This document shows, in pieces, positions 1-18,563 of a stretch of 64,000 nucleotides of DNA. The first letter of the stretch is position 1, and every line of letters starts with the position of its first letter. Source of the DNA: Ditylenchus dipsaci (taxonomy: Eukaryota > Nematoda > Chromadorea > Rhabditida > Anguinidae); NCBI GenBank assembly GCA_004194705.1, contig SADC01000227.1, forward strand, positions 149,676-213,675, written 5' to 3'. Made by a program: the position numbers and the translations under genes. The notes beneath the pieces are model-generated. The model did not search any database. It was not told the origin of the DNA and saw only the letters and a list, made by a program, of their open reading frames with translations.

Positions 1-110
1 CGGGCGAAGCGGCGGCGGCGGTGAAATTTAGCAACAATTTTATGCCGCCACCGCCGCCCCGGCGGTGGCGCGGCGGCGGTGTTTTTTTCACACCTATGGC
101 TTAAAAGCAC
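1..110. repeat. GC-rich CGG/CCG palindromic tract
   Basis: A GC-rich island of CGG and CCG triplets that partly folds on itself (GCCGCCACCGCCG against CGGCGGTGGC), in sharp contrast to its AT-rich surroundings. It lies downstream of the last visible ALG12 exon, so it is probably intronic. No coding role is seen. Confidence 0.6.
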
Positions 111-259
111 ATCCCTTTTTGAAAATTAGTTATTCTAAGATCGAGAGTCACCGTGTCTTTGCGGCAAAGCTTTTCTATTTATTACAAAGTACTCGGCAAA
201 CACATTTTGGCAACACTCTGCAAGTATCTTTGTATCTTTTTTTTCTTAAATAAGCTTAC

Positions 260-1555
260 CCGAGATCAAGGCAAATGTATTTGTTGGCAGCGGCCTGGAT
301 GCATAGAACAGAAATGAAACTGAGAAGCAGTGATTAGGCGAAGAAAGTGCCCACTGAGTCACCAAACTTTTTCTGGATGCATCTGCAGAAGTTGCTGAAT
401 GCGAAAACCACTGCAAATCCAATGGTGAACCGAGCTGAAATTTTTAAGGGTCAACAGTTTTCTGAATAAGATTTGTTAAACCTGCAAGTAGCATCCAAAA
501 CTTTTGTATGTTCAACCAATAGAATAATGGCAAGATAGGGGTGAGCACTGAGCTTACTAACAAAGGGCCAACAAAAGTGCGGGAAACCACTCCAGGAAAC
601 TCCAAGTGGTCATACTAAAAATGTAGGAGTATCAGTGGTAGAGCTGTGACTAAAGCCTCATTAAACTTACGCTGGTTAAATTGGCTCGGTGGTAAAGAAT
701 GTCATGAATCGCCTGAAAAATAAACAAATTTCTACGCTACTAGGATAAGGCAAACCCTTCTCGCGGCTAATCTACAGGAGGAGCAAAGCAATTTCGAAAA
801 AGAATACAATTTTTCCAAATATGTTCCGATATTTTTTTACATTGTTCTTATCATGTTTGAGCATTTCCGGGGAAAAATATTTTCGCGAAAAATAAGGATC
901 AAGGTCACATTTTAGCTGTTAAATTTTTGGCTAGCTTTGTCCCAAAAGCACATTTCAGCCTTAAAGCTTAAAACATGGTGAAAACTCCATTGAAAAATTA
1001 TTTAATCCGTATTGAATATTTTTTTCGAAATACCCAGCTTAGGTTCGTGGATCAGCTTCAGAAACGTAAAACACTGCAACAAAAGCTAGAATCAACTGCA
1101 AAATAGTCCGCCCACTTGGATATACCTCTCCTCACAATCAACTTTTTAAAAGCACATCGAGACATCGAAAAACCACCTATCCACTAAAAGTGAACTGAGG
1201 AGCCCGAAACAAGCATTATTTCTAAGTTTTGACTAATGAAAACTTGAATTTTGTGCGCTTCGACTGCTTTAACGTGTTTTTCGAAAAAAGTTTTCTTTAA
1301 AAATAGAAACATTTATGATCTAGCGTCCTGCTCGGATTCATGTCCGCAGTAACTCTGTGCGCGCATCTCTAACCCTACAAGTCTTCTGCGCCTTGGAGGC
1401 GCAATAAAGCAGCAGCCTGATTTTTTATGAAGTCGACTAACAAAACTGCATACCTGGACATTGAAGCTCTCCTCCACCTTGGTGAAGGGGCACATGATCA
1501 TATGGATCATTAAGACCAGGACTAACAGCCATTCTGTGGGCAATATGTCTTGCAT
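260..1555 (-). CDS. ALG12: ALG12 alpha-1,6-mannosyltransferase, 5' part, four exons
   Basis: ALG12 adds the alpha-1,6-linked mannose (eighth mannose) to the dolichol-linked oligosaccharide in the ER lumen during N-glycan assembly. Exons read at 1555-1454, 712-671, 614-482 and 434-260. Exon 1 starts at ATG 1555 and has a hydrophobic segment followed by CPFTKVEESFNVQ, the family's N-terminal signature. Exon 2 encodes AIHDILYH, exon 3 YDHLEFPGVVSRTFVGP, exon 4 QKKFGDSVGTFFA and, after frame changes, FYASRPLPNTFAL. The phases join cleanly between exons. Two single-base deletions in exon 4 (near 334-336 and 312-314) break the frame but look like sequence errors. The rest of the gene (about 350 residues) lies beyond the left edge. 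An AG acceptor sits 8 bases before the ATG. The family assignment is secure; the gene being intact is inferred. Confidence 0.88.
1318..1420. repeat. Diverged copy of the GC-hairpin dispersed repeat
   Basis: Contains TGCTCGGATTCATGTC and GTGCGCGCATCTCTAACC followed by a GC hairpin (CTGCGCCTTGGAGGCGCA). This is the same layout as the better copies near 12.53, 14.47, 26.09, 37.2 and 58.14 kb. It lies in ALG12 intron 1. Confidence 0.6.
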
Positions 1556-1559
1556 GACT

Positions 1560-2675
1560 TAGCCTAACACCTATTATTATTTTGAATTAATAATCAAATT
1601 GTTTCTAATAGACGTGAATAAAAATATCAATAATATTTCTCCTTGCAATAAAGATAAAACGTACTCAAATTTCAAGCAAAAGAGAAAGATACAAATTTCC
1701 GGATACAAAATTGATAAATGTGAGGATCTTTTAAAAGTGTCGTGCAATCAATGATCTAAGTCCCTATCGCATTTATTGGGACGGCAAGAAGATCCCCATA
1801 AATACTGTAGACTATAGAAACATCAAAAGCTAGAAGAGCAAGGAGACGGCAAGCAACATCCAGCTGAAAACAACTCCCTAGGCATGCATAGCAACATTGA
1901 GAGGGCAAATAATTTAACGTAGACAACAAATGAAATTAAGTGTTCGGTGAAGGAAAATAGGAAATACAGTTATTTCGAATACATTTTGTCACTTTTGCAG
2001 ATGGGACAATAGAGCTTGTTTGGTGTTTAGGTCTCAATAACAAAAGTACAAACAAATGCCATCAATCATAAAAAATAATTAGACATCGTCCAAAAATATT
2101 TTAAATGTTAAAATATGGGTGAACTCCTAAATGTTCTTAAATTTTGGAAATTTTTTATGCCATTCTGTTAAGTGCAATGAGGCGAATACACCTCGGATCG
2201 AATCAAAACAATAATATTGTCCATTATTATTAGCCAATTCAAACAAAACAAAACGAAAACCACTAATAATTATTTATCCGGGAATTCAAACGTAATTTTT
2301 AATAAATGGCTCAGACTCAATCGAAAGTATATTTCAATTTGTTTTAAGATTGTTACTGCCATTCACTCTGCTATAGCTAATTCGATTTGTCGTCTTAGCT
2401 TTCCTACTTCATAAAATAAAAAATTTTGTGTGAGATATTACGTTGAATGTAAAAAGGTTTCGTTCGATTTCCTAATTTTTTTCCTATTTGGCCATAAATT
2501 TTATAAATCAAAGTTTTGAATTTTTTTGCAGATGATTATTTACGTTTTAGTTTATCCAGTTATTACGTCGCAACATAAAAAATCCGAAAAATTTGACTTT
2601 CAAACATATTCACCTCTTTAATATCGCTTTGCCGAATTCCCATCTAACCGAATGAATTAATTTATTTGTTGAAGT
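1560..2675. other. Intergenic AT-rich region
   Basis: Lies between the ALG12 start and the small plus-strand gene. I see no convincing exon, repeat family or RNA gene. The longest open frame (2217-2414) has no splice or codon support. Confidence 0.5.
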
Positions 2676-2988
2676 ATGGTTGAAGAAACTAAAACAATGT
2701 GCAACATGCTAACAATTTTAAACAATAACATAGTGTTCAAAAAATTGCAAGAAAACTCCCGTATGGTTCTGGAAGCTAACGAGCAAAATTTAACGGTAAG
2801 TCTAATACAAGAGTGGAAATGAAAATTTTCAACAAAAAATTACATTTTTACTATTTTCTGTATAAAAATATCATTTGAAAGCAAAAAAAATATTTTGATG
2901 TAAAATTTTAAAAATAAAAAATTTATAGTCCCGAAATAAAGAGACAAATATAAGTACCATTTCCACCCCTGGGATAGTATATCACTAA
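2676..2988 (+). CDS. Unrecognised two-exon small protein (59 aa)
   Basis: Exon 1 is 2676-2795 (40 codons from ATG) and ends at a strong donor, GTAAGT. Exon 2 is 2929-2988 and begins after an ATTTATAG acceptor; it gives 19 more codons and a stop. Both junctions are in phase 0. The peptide is helical and polar, containing NNNIVFKKLQENSRMVLEAN, which looks like a short coiled-coil segment. An AG lies one base before the ATG. I do not recognise a family. It lies between two minus-strand genes. A chance pairing of a short frame with splice-like sites remains possible. Confidence 0.42.
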
Positions 2989-3653
2989 CAAATGCACAAC
3001 AACACACCACTAACCCCCTAATTGGATAAAGGGATGATAAGACTCAACAATCCAGCAGCTAAACTAACCAACTAGATTCCAGTTGCACATCTGAACAAGC
3101 ACATGTTTTCAACAACAACAACAACATAAACAACAACAAAATACTACTAGTCAAAAGTGGGGGAAATTCCAAGGTGTCTGGGTAAAAAGTCAAAGAAAAT
3201 TGTGTGTAATATTTTTGAAAAAAATGAAAAACTTAACTCAGAAATTGATAGAAAAATGGAATTTGTTACAAAAGAAAAAAAAACAACAGTGATTAATTTT
3301 AAAATGGTGTTTTAATGCTGTTTTGGGGAGAAAAAACAATTTGCTGTGAATTTGGGTAGCAAAGAGCGTTTGAAAATTGGTGTCAGTTTAAAATCCTAGT
3401 AAGGCTTGTTTTCTTTTCAATAGACAATCTGCATAATTTTACGTACCTCAGTTCAAAAAGTTGACCGGCTTTGAGATTTGAGACAATTTTTTTTATAAAA
3501 GATTGCGTTTCCTACCCCAAACACAAAAAAATTCGTAGCAAATTCTACTTTTAACAGCAAACAAACAATTTATCTAAAGGGAAAGCAAAAACAACCGAAA
3601 TTTTCAGAAAATCTATAGAAAATAAAGATGAAAAAACATATATTGAGAACATT
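2989..3653. other. Intergenic, AT-rich with CAA-rich stretch
   Basis: Contains a short (CAA)n-like tract near 3112-3140 and otherwise AT-rich sequence. It should include the 3' UTR of the p68 helicase gene (stop at 3656-3654, minus strand). No other feature is seen. Confidence 0.5.
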
Positions 3654-10379
<6,726 letters not shown>

Positions 10380-10472
10380 CTGAAAAAGGTGGTTTTAAAA
10401 TTTAGACAATCAGTCTGAAACTAGTGTTTTTTCTACAAATTTTTCGAAAAATGCCTTGCAATTTCAATTAAA

Positions 10473-10816
10473 GGGGCTCCCACCTTCGCGAGAGTAGAAA
10501 AACGTCCAGCTTTGTCCTAGTGGTTAGTGAGTTTGCGTTTTTTGGTCCAAAATCGTGCGCAGGTTCGATCCCACCCGACCCCACCGCTATTTATTTTGGC
10601 ATGTTTGACCAGTTATAAGGGTAATTAGACTTTATTGACGCCATATTCGGAATCAGCGACCCAAATTGTCCCTAGAACTTGTCAAACAGGCCAAAATAAA
10701 TAGCGTGCCACCAGGTGGGATCGAACCTGCGCACGATTTTTGACCAAAAAACGCAAACTCACTAACCACTAGGACAAAATGGCACGTTTTTCTACTCCCG
10801 CGAAGGCGGGAGCCCC
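10473..10816. mobile_element. Head-to-head tRNA-SINE palindrome
   Basis: Starts GGGGCTCCCACCTTCGCG and ends CGCGAAGGCGGGAGCCCC. Each arm holds a tRNA-like promoter: A-box-like CCTAGTGGTTAGTGAG and B-box GCAGGTTCGATCCCA, present inverted in the other arm. The centre has GGTAATTAGAC and ATCAGCGACCCAAATT, shared with the element at 35774-36854. It sits just upstream of the first p68 exon seen. Confidence 0.75.
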
Positions 10817-12236
10817 TCAAAATGTGAATCGTTCAAATTTTCATATGCTCTCATCATTTTTCCATGTTTTTGATTAACTCAACATGAAAAACACGCGAAT
10901 AGACTTCCGTGGAACTACCACAACAATTTATTTTAGGATGCCCTGATCCTCCAAGCTGATTTTTCGACTATTTGGAATCTAACAAAAATCAGGGTGACCA
11001 AGGCGTCTAATAAATAAAATTTTGTTTGTAAAAACTAGGGATGGCTATTGGGATGTTTTTCGTATTCAGCGCATCGAAAACATCAAAAACGTTAAAGGAG
11101 AAGGTACTTTCATATATGCATCGCCCTGGGTCGACTCTTCTAATATTGCTCCGTGCACACCTGATTTATTTTGTATTAAAGGAGGAGTGCAAATTGAGGG
11201 GGAATAAGCTAACAAAATGACCTTTTTCGGTTTTGAGTTTGTAACACTTTTTCAATGATCTTTGAAAGATTTTTTCACTAAAGTTCTTAGAAAAAAATCC
11301 ACTTTCTTATGGAACATCTATCTCGGAAAAAAATTTCATGACCAAATTTTCGAAAATTTTGGCTCCCTTGGTTCCCTTATGGTTCTTCCGAGTCGAAGGT
11401 TCGACTCCGTCTTGAAAACAACTTTTTTTCCCAGTTAATTTCAAATAAGGACAAGTCAGGTGCCCTTCTAGGCGGAATTCTTTATTCCTCTTCATCCTCA
11501 TCATCATGGTCGAATTGTGTGTAGGTCTATTGATCACAAGGAAATACAAGGAGAAGGTCGGCTAGAACACAATTATGCAGATATTGATGATACAGATGAA
11601 ATTGTAAATTTTGTAGAGTCGCTATTGATGGAAGATGAAGACGATGATGATAAGGATAAGGAGGAATGAAGAATTCAGCCTAGAATAGGCACATGACTTG
11701 TCCTTATTTGAAATTAACTGGGAAAAAATGTTGTTTTCAAGACGGAGTCGAACCTTCGACTCGGAAGAACCATAAGTGAAACCAAGGGAGCCAAAATTTT
11801 CGAAAATTTGGTCTGGAAAATTTTTTCCGAGATAGATGTTCCATAAGAAATTGAATTTTTTGTAAGCACTTTGGTGAAAAAATCTTTGAAAGATTATTGA
11901 AAAAGTGTTACAAACTGAAAACCAAAAAGGTATACAGTCAAACCTCGATTTAGTGGCACCCCAAAAGTTCGTTCCCGCCTAGGGTCCGACACTTTTTTTA
12001 ACCAATTTGCAAAATATTTTATCGATTCTGTTATGACAGTCTGGTCGCAAATATCGTGAGGATTCCGATTTTGACGATCGCTTTTTGAAAAGTAAACGAA
12101 TTTTGGGTTAAAAAAGTGAAACCTCGATATAGTGGCACCCTTTTTTGAAAACAGGTGCCACTATATCGAGGTTTCACTTTTTTAACCCAAAATTTGTTTA
12201 CTTTTCAAAAAACGATCGGCAAAATCGGAATCGGGA

Positions 12237-12968
12237 CTTATTGGGTTGGGGGGGGGGCGGATTTTTCACTTATTTAAAAATAGTGTTTAAACGACTCTTA
12301 AGTAATTTTTATATGCTTAAAACGATAAAAAAAGTTATTTTCTGACATTTTTCCACACAAAAAATGGTATTTTTGAAAAAAAATATTTTTGACTTTTTGC
12401 CTTGGGGGACCAAGGCAAATTACCTTGTATTAAGGTATTCTACCCGTTTTGGTCACTGGAGCTGGGCAAAAAGAGTCTCTTTATGCATTTTTGATCAAGA
12501 GTCTTGCTCGGAATTATGTTTAAGGTAAGTGAGTGCGCGCATCTCTAACCAACCAAGCCCCTGCGCCCCTTCGGGGCGCAGGAGGCTTGGTTGCTTGGGG
12601 TTGAGATGCGCACACCCACATACCTTAGACACAAATCACTCGAAAGTGACTCTGGATGCATAAAAATGTATGCATACCAGAGTTTCTTTATGCGGTAGGC
12701 CCCAGTCAACAAAACTATGTTCAAATTCCATCTTTTTGTGGTATCCAGGTACCCTTTCAGCTTGGATTGCCTTGGGGGGCCAAGGCAAAAAGTCGAATTT
12801 TAGTCAAAAGAAATTTTTTTCTTAAAATCCATTTTTGTGTGGAAAAATGTCAGAAAATAACTTTTTTATCGTTTTAAGCATATGAAATTTACTTAGGAGT
12901 CATTTAAACACTATTTTTAAATAAGTGAAAAAAACCCGACCCCCCCCCCCCCCCAACCCAATAAGTGC
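12237..12968. mobile_element. Palindromic element with ACTTATTGGGTTGGGG ends
   Basis: Arms run from ACTTATTGGGTTGGGG to CCCCAACCCAATAAGT and share CACTTATTTAAAAATAGTGT and TGCTTAAAACGATAAAAAAG. The centre holds the GC-hairpin repeat. A close relative lies at 25738-26410. The long G and C homopolymers at the ends are prone to sequencing error. Confidence 0.7.
12480..12665. repeat. GC-hairpin dispersed repeat (best copy)
   Basis: Reads TCTTGCTCGGAATTATG, then TAAGGTAAGTGAGTGCGCGC, then a hairpin CCTGCGCCCCTTCGGGGCGCA, then CACATACCTTAGACACAAAT. Partial or full copies are at 1318, 14455, 26090 (inverted), 34805, 37190, 58080 and 59060. Confidence 0.7.
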
Positions 12969-13380
12969 CTCGGAATCCTCAAGATATTTGCGACCAGACT
13001 GTCATAACAGAATCAATAAAATATTTTGAAAATTGGGTTAAAAAAAGTGTCGAACCCTAGGCGGGAACGAACTTTTGGGGGTGCCACTAAATCGAGGTTT
13101 GACTGTATTTATTAGTTTATTTCACCTCAATTTGCACTCCTCCTTTAAGTTCACTGACGTCTAGGGCCAGAAACTATCGAGGAATCGATTGAAGTAATTT
13201 CCACCACTACTTTACTGTCAGCAAACGCCCTAATTTTGGGATTTCATGCAAATGACAGCCCTGTGTAGGATGGCATGAAATTGGACATCATTGGACGTTT
13301 TCTGAATTCTAACTCTAACTAAATATTACTTTTTTCTCTTTGTTTGTGTTGATTTTGTTGCAATGATTGTATTTTTGATG

Positions 13381-13386
13381 AATAAA
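13381..13386 (+). promoter_or_regulatory. Possible polyadenylation signal
   Basis: AATAAA lies about 110 bases after the stop at 13268 of the broken plus-strand gene. It would suit that gene's 3' end; chance occurrence is likely in AT-rich DNA. Confidence 0.3.
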
Positions 13387-13802
13387 GTAGGTTTAAATTA
13401 AATTAAAGCAGGGCTCGTAACTCAAAATTTCGAAAAATGAATTTGGCTAAAAAGGACATTTTGACTATTTTTCGACAAAAAGGCCATTTTTTCCAGTGCT
13501 TATTGCCATTTTGAAACGAAAACAAAATATTTTGACTAAGAACTTCAAAAATGAAAGTCCCTCCCCCTTTAAAGGGACATACTTATGCGCGACACGGATA
13601 AAATTCGGGACCAGCAAATGTTTTTTTCTCGACAAATTTTTTCAATCTAAAAAATTTCACATCTAAATTTTTAAAATTTTCTGCCTAGTTTTCGATAGCA
13701 TAAGGTCATTAATATTAGATTTGACGCAAAACGAGTCAAAAATGGAACGACTCAAAAAAAAATTGGTCTTCGCTTAAACTTTTTGAAACGTACGGCCATG
13801 TT

Positions 13803-14148
13803 CCTTTAAAGGACCATACTTGTTGATGGCAATGAGAATTTGGCGAATTCAAATGCGCGCAGGACAATTTTTTACTCCGAAAATACTTTTTGAATTATGT
13901 ACTGTTGGTATATCAAAATAAAAAACAAAATTTATGTAGCTGCCTAGTCAGGTCAGTGGTATAGTAGCGTTGTGTGGTGTTCGTCGGTCTCAGGTTCGAT
14001 TCCTGTGTCTGTTCTATTGTTTTTGATCACTAATGTTAATACAGAATGAATGATTAAAAAAAATGATTTCGGAATAGAAAAAGTGTCCCGCGCGCATTTG
14101 AATTTGCCAAATTTCACTTGTTCTTAACAAGTATGATCCTTTGAAAGC
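13803..14148. mobile_element. Palindrome with a tRNA-like core
   Basis: Arms: CTTTAAAGGACCATACTTGT with GCAAATGCGCGC-type sequence at the left, CGCGCGCATTTGAATTTGCC and ACAAGTATGATCCTTTGAAAG at the right. The middle (13945-14020) has A-box-like GGTCAGTGGTATAGTAGCG and B-box TCAGGTTCGATTCCTG. A related palindrome is at 20868-21240. Confidence 0.65.
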
Positions 14149-14454
14149 GATTTTTTTTGTCATTTTGGACAAGGTATAAGCAAATTTTTACCTCGATTTC
14201 GGGGTACTTATTCGGCTGAGGGGCCTGTCCTAAAATTGGGCCAAAACCACTTCTAAGGTATCAAATCATGCTAAAAACGATAGAAAACATGTTTTGTGCT
14301 CTCTGAATCAAAAATGAAGATATCAAAAAACATAAAAGAAAACAATTTTGAATTGACTGAGTGCTGCGGGTGTACCGATATTCTACCCCATTTCTACCCC
14401 AAGGGCAAACAGATTCTCTACATGCATTTTTTGATGAAGAGAACTTCTCGAAAT

Positions 14455-14640
14455 CATGTCTAAGGTAAGTGAGTTGGCGCATCTTTAAGCAACCAAGGGA
14501 GCGCAGGGGGCTTGGTTGTAAAACACTCCGACTCCAACACCGGGTTCATAAACGACTCAGAAAGGAAATTTTGAAAACAGATTTATTTTTGAAAATGCCA
14601 ATCTTATTCAATCGGAGTTTTCGGGCTGCGGAAGGCGTGG
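14455..14640. repeat. Diverged GC-hairpin repeat copy
   Basis: TCTAAGGTAAGTGAGTTGGC followed by a GGGAGCGCAGGGGGCTTGGT stretch; same family as 12480-12665. Confidence 0.55.
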
Positions 14641-14812
14641 AGCCTTTTTGGCCGGGCCCGAAAGCAATTTCGGAATGCGTTTAGCAGATCTCGCTGAGGT
14701 TAATTTAACTTATAAGATTACATATATTTTCAAAATTTGCACTAAATACTCGTACAGAGGAGAGGACTAAAATGGGCTCGATTTGAAATGGCCCATTTTA
14801 CTCCTCTCCGTA

Positions 14813-15164
14813 CAGGGTTTTTCAAGAATTTCTGCCTTTATGAAATGGCCATATCTTTTTTCATAGGCAGTTTTTTGAGATTGTGTTTTTTACAGATCGA
14901 TTTTTCTCGCCGACATTATTTTTTGGTATGTAATGCTAAAAACACAACTTTCGCTTGGTCCCCTGAGATTTTGGTCTTCTCCATCCAGGAGACACCCAAA
15001 GACCCTAACCACAAGGAGACCAAGCGAAAATCGTGTTTTTGACATTATATATCAAAAAATATCGTCGGCGAGAAAAATCGATCTGTAAAAACACAATTTC
15101 AAAAAACGGCCTATGAAAAAAGTTATGGGTATTTCAAAAAGGCAAAATTTCTTGAAACACCCTG
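14813..15164. mobile_element. MITE with CAGGGTGTTTCAAGAA-type ends and TA duplication
   Basis: Reads TA then CAGGGTTTTTCAAGAA at 14811 and TTCTTGAAACACCCTG then TA at 15166. The two arms are almost fully complementary (GATCGATTTTTCTCGCC, CTTTCGCTTGGTC). Non-autonomous, Tc1/mariner-like ends. Confidence 0.7.
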
Positions 15165-15165
15165 T

Positions 15166-16815
15166 ATATTAGATCTGATCTTTTAGGTCTTTTATACATC
15201 ATCCTTATTTTAAAAATATAGAAAACTTACAATCCATTCATTTGTATTTGTTTGGATGTTGAATGTATGAATAGAATAGAGGATTCTACCTGCGCCAGAC
15301 ACAAATGACTAGCCCGCTAAAACACTGAATAGTCAGACAATTTGGATTACATTATTCACAAAATTTAGGATATAACAAATATGTTCACTGTTAAGGAAGA
15401 CAAAGAATTTTAGGGGGGAACATGTGTGAAAAATAAGAAACAAAGAGTAAATAAGTGCCAAGCCGAATTCCCTATTATTCATCGCTTATTTCTTTGTACC
15501 AAAACTTCTTGTAAAAAATTGCGTAAAAGCAATACGTTCTAGTCAAAAATTTGGCGAAAATTCAAATGATAATTTTGGCCACTTGATCTTATCTGCTAAC
15601 AGCTAAACTTCCTTAAAAGACCATTGTTTTTGCAAGCAGCTGTTTTCCCCGCTAATTCAAAATTTTTTGCCTAATCATTTTACTTCTATACGTGTTTTTC
15701 AGCTTGGTTTCTAACAAAACAAGGCCTAGAATTTAATTTTTGGTATTTTTTATTGTTATAAACCAAGTTGAAAAATCAGTACACAAGTCCAATGATTCGG
15801 AAAAAAAAATTGAATTGGCGGGGGACAACCGCTGCGCGCAAAAACCATGTTCCTTTAAAGGGAAATGCCCACGCTAGTGAGTATAATTTCAAATTTTTGA
15901 ACTCCTGGGCACTAGTTTTTCTTATGAAGACAAATCCCTTGAATTTTATCTATAAGAAATGGGCATAAATTGATTTGGTTTACTAGAAACCTGAAAGATG
16001 CCACGAAAAACCTTATTTCTGCCACGAAAAACGAGATGCCAGAAAAAACTGAAAAATGCCTAAAAACGGTCGAAATGACTATCGAAATTTAAATTGATTT
16101 TGTCTCTGTAAGAAAAGTGGTGTCCGGGAATTCAAACATTTGAAATTAGACTCATTGGCGTGAGCATGTCATTTTAAAGAAATATGAAAGATGGCGTTGC
16201 CGCCACCAAAAATAGTTATGGCCGAGTTGAATAAAAATAGCCAAAAACCATAGGGGACCAAGGCATTATGGAGTAAATTTAATTTCATTGAAGAATTAAG
16301 GCGTGGTCACAGGTTTAAAACCTAGTGGTGGCAGACATTATTTTTGGTTTATAAAGCCTAGTGTCCAATTAGCGGATTTTTACCTTCACTCTCACTATTC
16401 ATTGGACACACAACAATTGTTTCACTTTCACTCTGACCTTGACCCTCACTCCCACTTTCAGTGTGTGTCCAAAGTCAGAGTGAGAGGCAGGCTGAGAGTA
16501 AATTTTTTTTGGAATTTTTTTAACGTGCCCCCCCCCCCACGTCAGATTTTTTTCAAAACGGTGTAGGTAAAATGGCCTGGTGCCCCCTCCGTCAGCAATT
16601 CCTGCGTACGCTACTGCAATACCCAATATTTTTTTCCAAGTCCAAGTTTAATCTGATATTTTGACCTTATTCTACTTTAAAAAAAAAGGCAGAAAATTCA
16701 AAAAAGCTTGGCGATTACGAATCTAAAAACTTGTCGAGAAAGAAAAGAAATGATGGTCCCCGCCTTCCCTCCGTGTAACGCACGGGCATGCCCCTTTAAA
16801 GTGATGAAAATGAAG
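15166..16815. other. Repeat-rich region without a supported gene
   Basis: Holds a MITE half (about 15690-15860: AAACCAAGTTGAAAAAT ... GGGGACAACCGCTGCGCGC) related to the copy at 53222-53445, and a short inverted stretch at 16360-16500. I found no exon supported by splice sites. Confidence 0.45.
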
Positions 16816-16819
16816 AATA

Positions 16820-17071
16820 CCGTATTTCTTCTAATAGAACGACAGTCTCCAATAGAACGACATCTCCTACTTCGAGGGTCCGTATCCCAGAGAAGAGTAA
16901 AAATTTTCCAAAGCTGTTCATTGCCTTTTCTTAAACCCACGAGCTCTACCGATTCCGCTTTTTTTTATTTTGGATTTTCAGCCATAAATCTCGAGATCGC
17001 CCCAAAATTTTCCCGATTTCGGGGGATCGAAAAATAGACCGACATGTCGTTCTATTAGAAGAAATACGGTA
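16820..17071. mobile_element. CCGTATTTC-family MITE, unit CTAATAGAACGAC
   Basis: Ends are TACCGTATTTCTTCTAATAG and CTATTAGAAGAAATACGGTA. Next to the left end the unit CTAATAGAACGAC is repeated (ATAGAACGACAGTCTCCAATAGAACGAC region). Same termini as the elements at 28698, 29636 and 51064, but a different repeated unit. Confidence 0.75.
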
Positions 17072-17389
17072 TGTGTGAAATCATACTTAGAGTCGGACCT
17101 CTCTATAACGGCACCTCCGAAGTTCGATTCCACCCAGGGTCTGACACTTTTTTTTTTAAACTTATATTCCGCTTACAACTAAAGAACATCAGCTGGAAAA
17201 GTAATTTAATGGTTTTGGATTGTTTTGAATTTTTTAATTTTGTTTAGGACAAAACTGATTTGGATGCAGAAAGTTCTAGTTCACAATTGATTATATAACT
17301 TATATTTTGTTTTTACTCAGATTTTTTCAATAAAGTATTTCTAAATAGGCAAAGGTAGTGCTACTTCGGAGATAGTGCCTGGGTAGTGG

Positions 17390-18563
17390 TTCTTAGGGGT
17401 TAGTGCAACCCACTGGGCAGTGGTAGTCAGGTATTGATACACGGGTGGTGTTTCTCAATAAATGGTACACAGGCGTTGGTATAGGTAGTAGCACCCACAA
17501 AATTTAAGTGTCGCAATAAGTAGACATTATTTTAAAACATAATAATTGTGCGCCTGTAAGGAGTGCACTAATATAGTGTTTTAAATCAACAGTTTTCAAG
17601 GTTTGTCCTATTTGTCCCAATAACTATCAATGATATTTCCGAAAAGCAAACAAATCATTTTAAAAACAGCTTTTCCAGCTGTCATTTGGCGAACAAGGAT
17701 AAATATATGCCGTAGTAAATTAAGTTCAGGAGGAATAAAGCTGCCAACTAAACTCATATTCCATTGGACTCCTTTTGTACAATGCGTAGTTTCGTTTTTC
17801 TGGGTATTTTACCCTATATTTCCTGCAACCAGGTTGAGCTTCGAATTGCAGACAAGTTTAAACTAGGGATGCAAGAATACCTTTATACAAAGTTACAAAA
17901 TTCTTCCGACAAAGACACCCATTTGCAATATTTCGCTAGGCATTCTGGTTTTTTTTAGAAAATGTTAGAGTGTGCAAAAAATTCGGCTTTAAATGTGACA
18001 ATGAAGTTTGTTTTGATTTTTCCAACTGTTAATTGAAAAAAACTACTATAGGTTTTATTCAATCTTTTATCACAATTTGGAATACCATATTTCCTTTAAT
18101 TATGCGGCCGGTCGTTAAATTTTTGGATGCCCTCTAGGGGAAAATAAAAAAAAATACATAAGCCGGACATATAACTTTTATTGTCCCTTAGCGGTGGCTG
18201 ACCTCCAAGAGATCAACTTTTTAACACCTCCTGGGAACCTGTGGCGACGAAATATTCTGGTATAACCAATGTCCTAGATCATTATTAGATAAGTTTCAAA
18301 ATGTAAAATACCGTTTTTACACGAGGATCTATAGACCACGTTTCTGCCTCGAAACGACCAAAGAGTGTGTATTATCTAAGCCAAAAGAGGCAAAACGCGA
18401 GCAAAAAACTACTTACGAACTACTACATCTTACAGACACCTGAGTCACGTTTCTGCCAAATGATTGTCTGGGACATTGGCCCTACTGGAATATCTCCATG
18501 CCACAGGTTCACGTTCATGTGTTAAAAAGAATACAAACTTCACCTTTTGTGAGTACTTTGAGA
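17390..18563 (+). repeat. 1.17-kb dispersed repeat, copy A
   Basis: Nearly identical, in opposite orientation, to 38737-39912. It carries an open frame at 17785-17956 starting MRSFVFLGILPYISC, signal-peptide-like, but the other copy has an extra base there that breaks it. No terminal inverted repeats or target duplications were identified, so the element class is unknown. Confidence 0.75.

Larger units (their letters stand above)
11935..13105. mobile_element. Tigger/pogo-like non-autonomous element
   Basis: Begins CAGTCAAACCTCGATTTAGT and ends with the inverse (ATCGAGGTTTGACTG). It is flanked by TA at 11933-11934 and 13106-13107, the pogo/Tigger target duplication. The arms match for about 140 bases on each side. 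No transposase is inside; a second palindrome (12237-12968) fills the middle. Confidence 0.75.
11176..13147. mobile_element. Nested inverted-repeat insertion
   Basis: Outer arms are TTAAAGGAGGAGTGCAAATT at the left and its inverse near 13122-13147. Inside lie a 300-bp-arm palindrome (11206-11930) with a B-box-like GGTTCGACTCC in each arm, then the Tigger-like element at 11935-13105. Confidence 0.65.
11039..13268 (+). pseudogene. Broken paralogue of the 32.4-kb gene, split by nested transposons
   Basis: An exon opens after an AAAACTAG acceptor at 11038 and reads GYWDVFRIQRIENI, then FIYASPWVDSSNIAPCT and FCIKGGVQIE to about 11195, where a nested inverted element begins. A second exon starts at 13165 after GACGTCTAG, reads PETIEESIEVISTTTLL then ALILGFHANDSPV, and stops at 13266-13268. 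This matches PKTIKQSIASM ... LILGLQANDD of the intact gene at 32545-32653, including the acceptor position. KGGVQI likewise matches KGKLHI. The residues expected between are missing. A central fragment at 11539-11670 has an open acidic tail (EDEDDDDKDKEE) of unclear origin. Function unknown. Confidence 0.5.

Noticed and set aside
12520..12660. Spliced-leader RNA gene
   Set aside because: The motif is inside palindromic transposons, with no clear Sm site or tandem gene cluster, so only noted as a curiosity.
13945..14020. Functional tRNA gene
   Set aside because: A and B boxes are present but no acceptor or anticodon stem pairs well; it is the core of a palindromic repeat.
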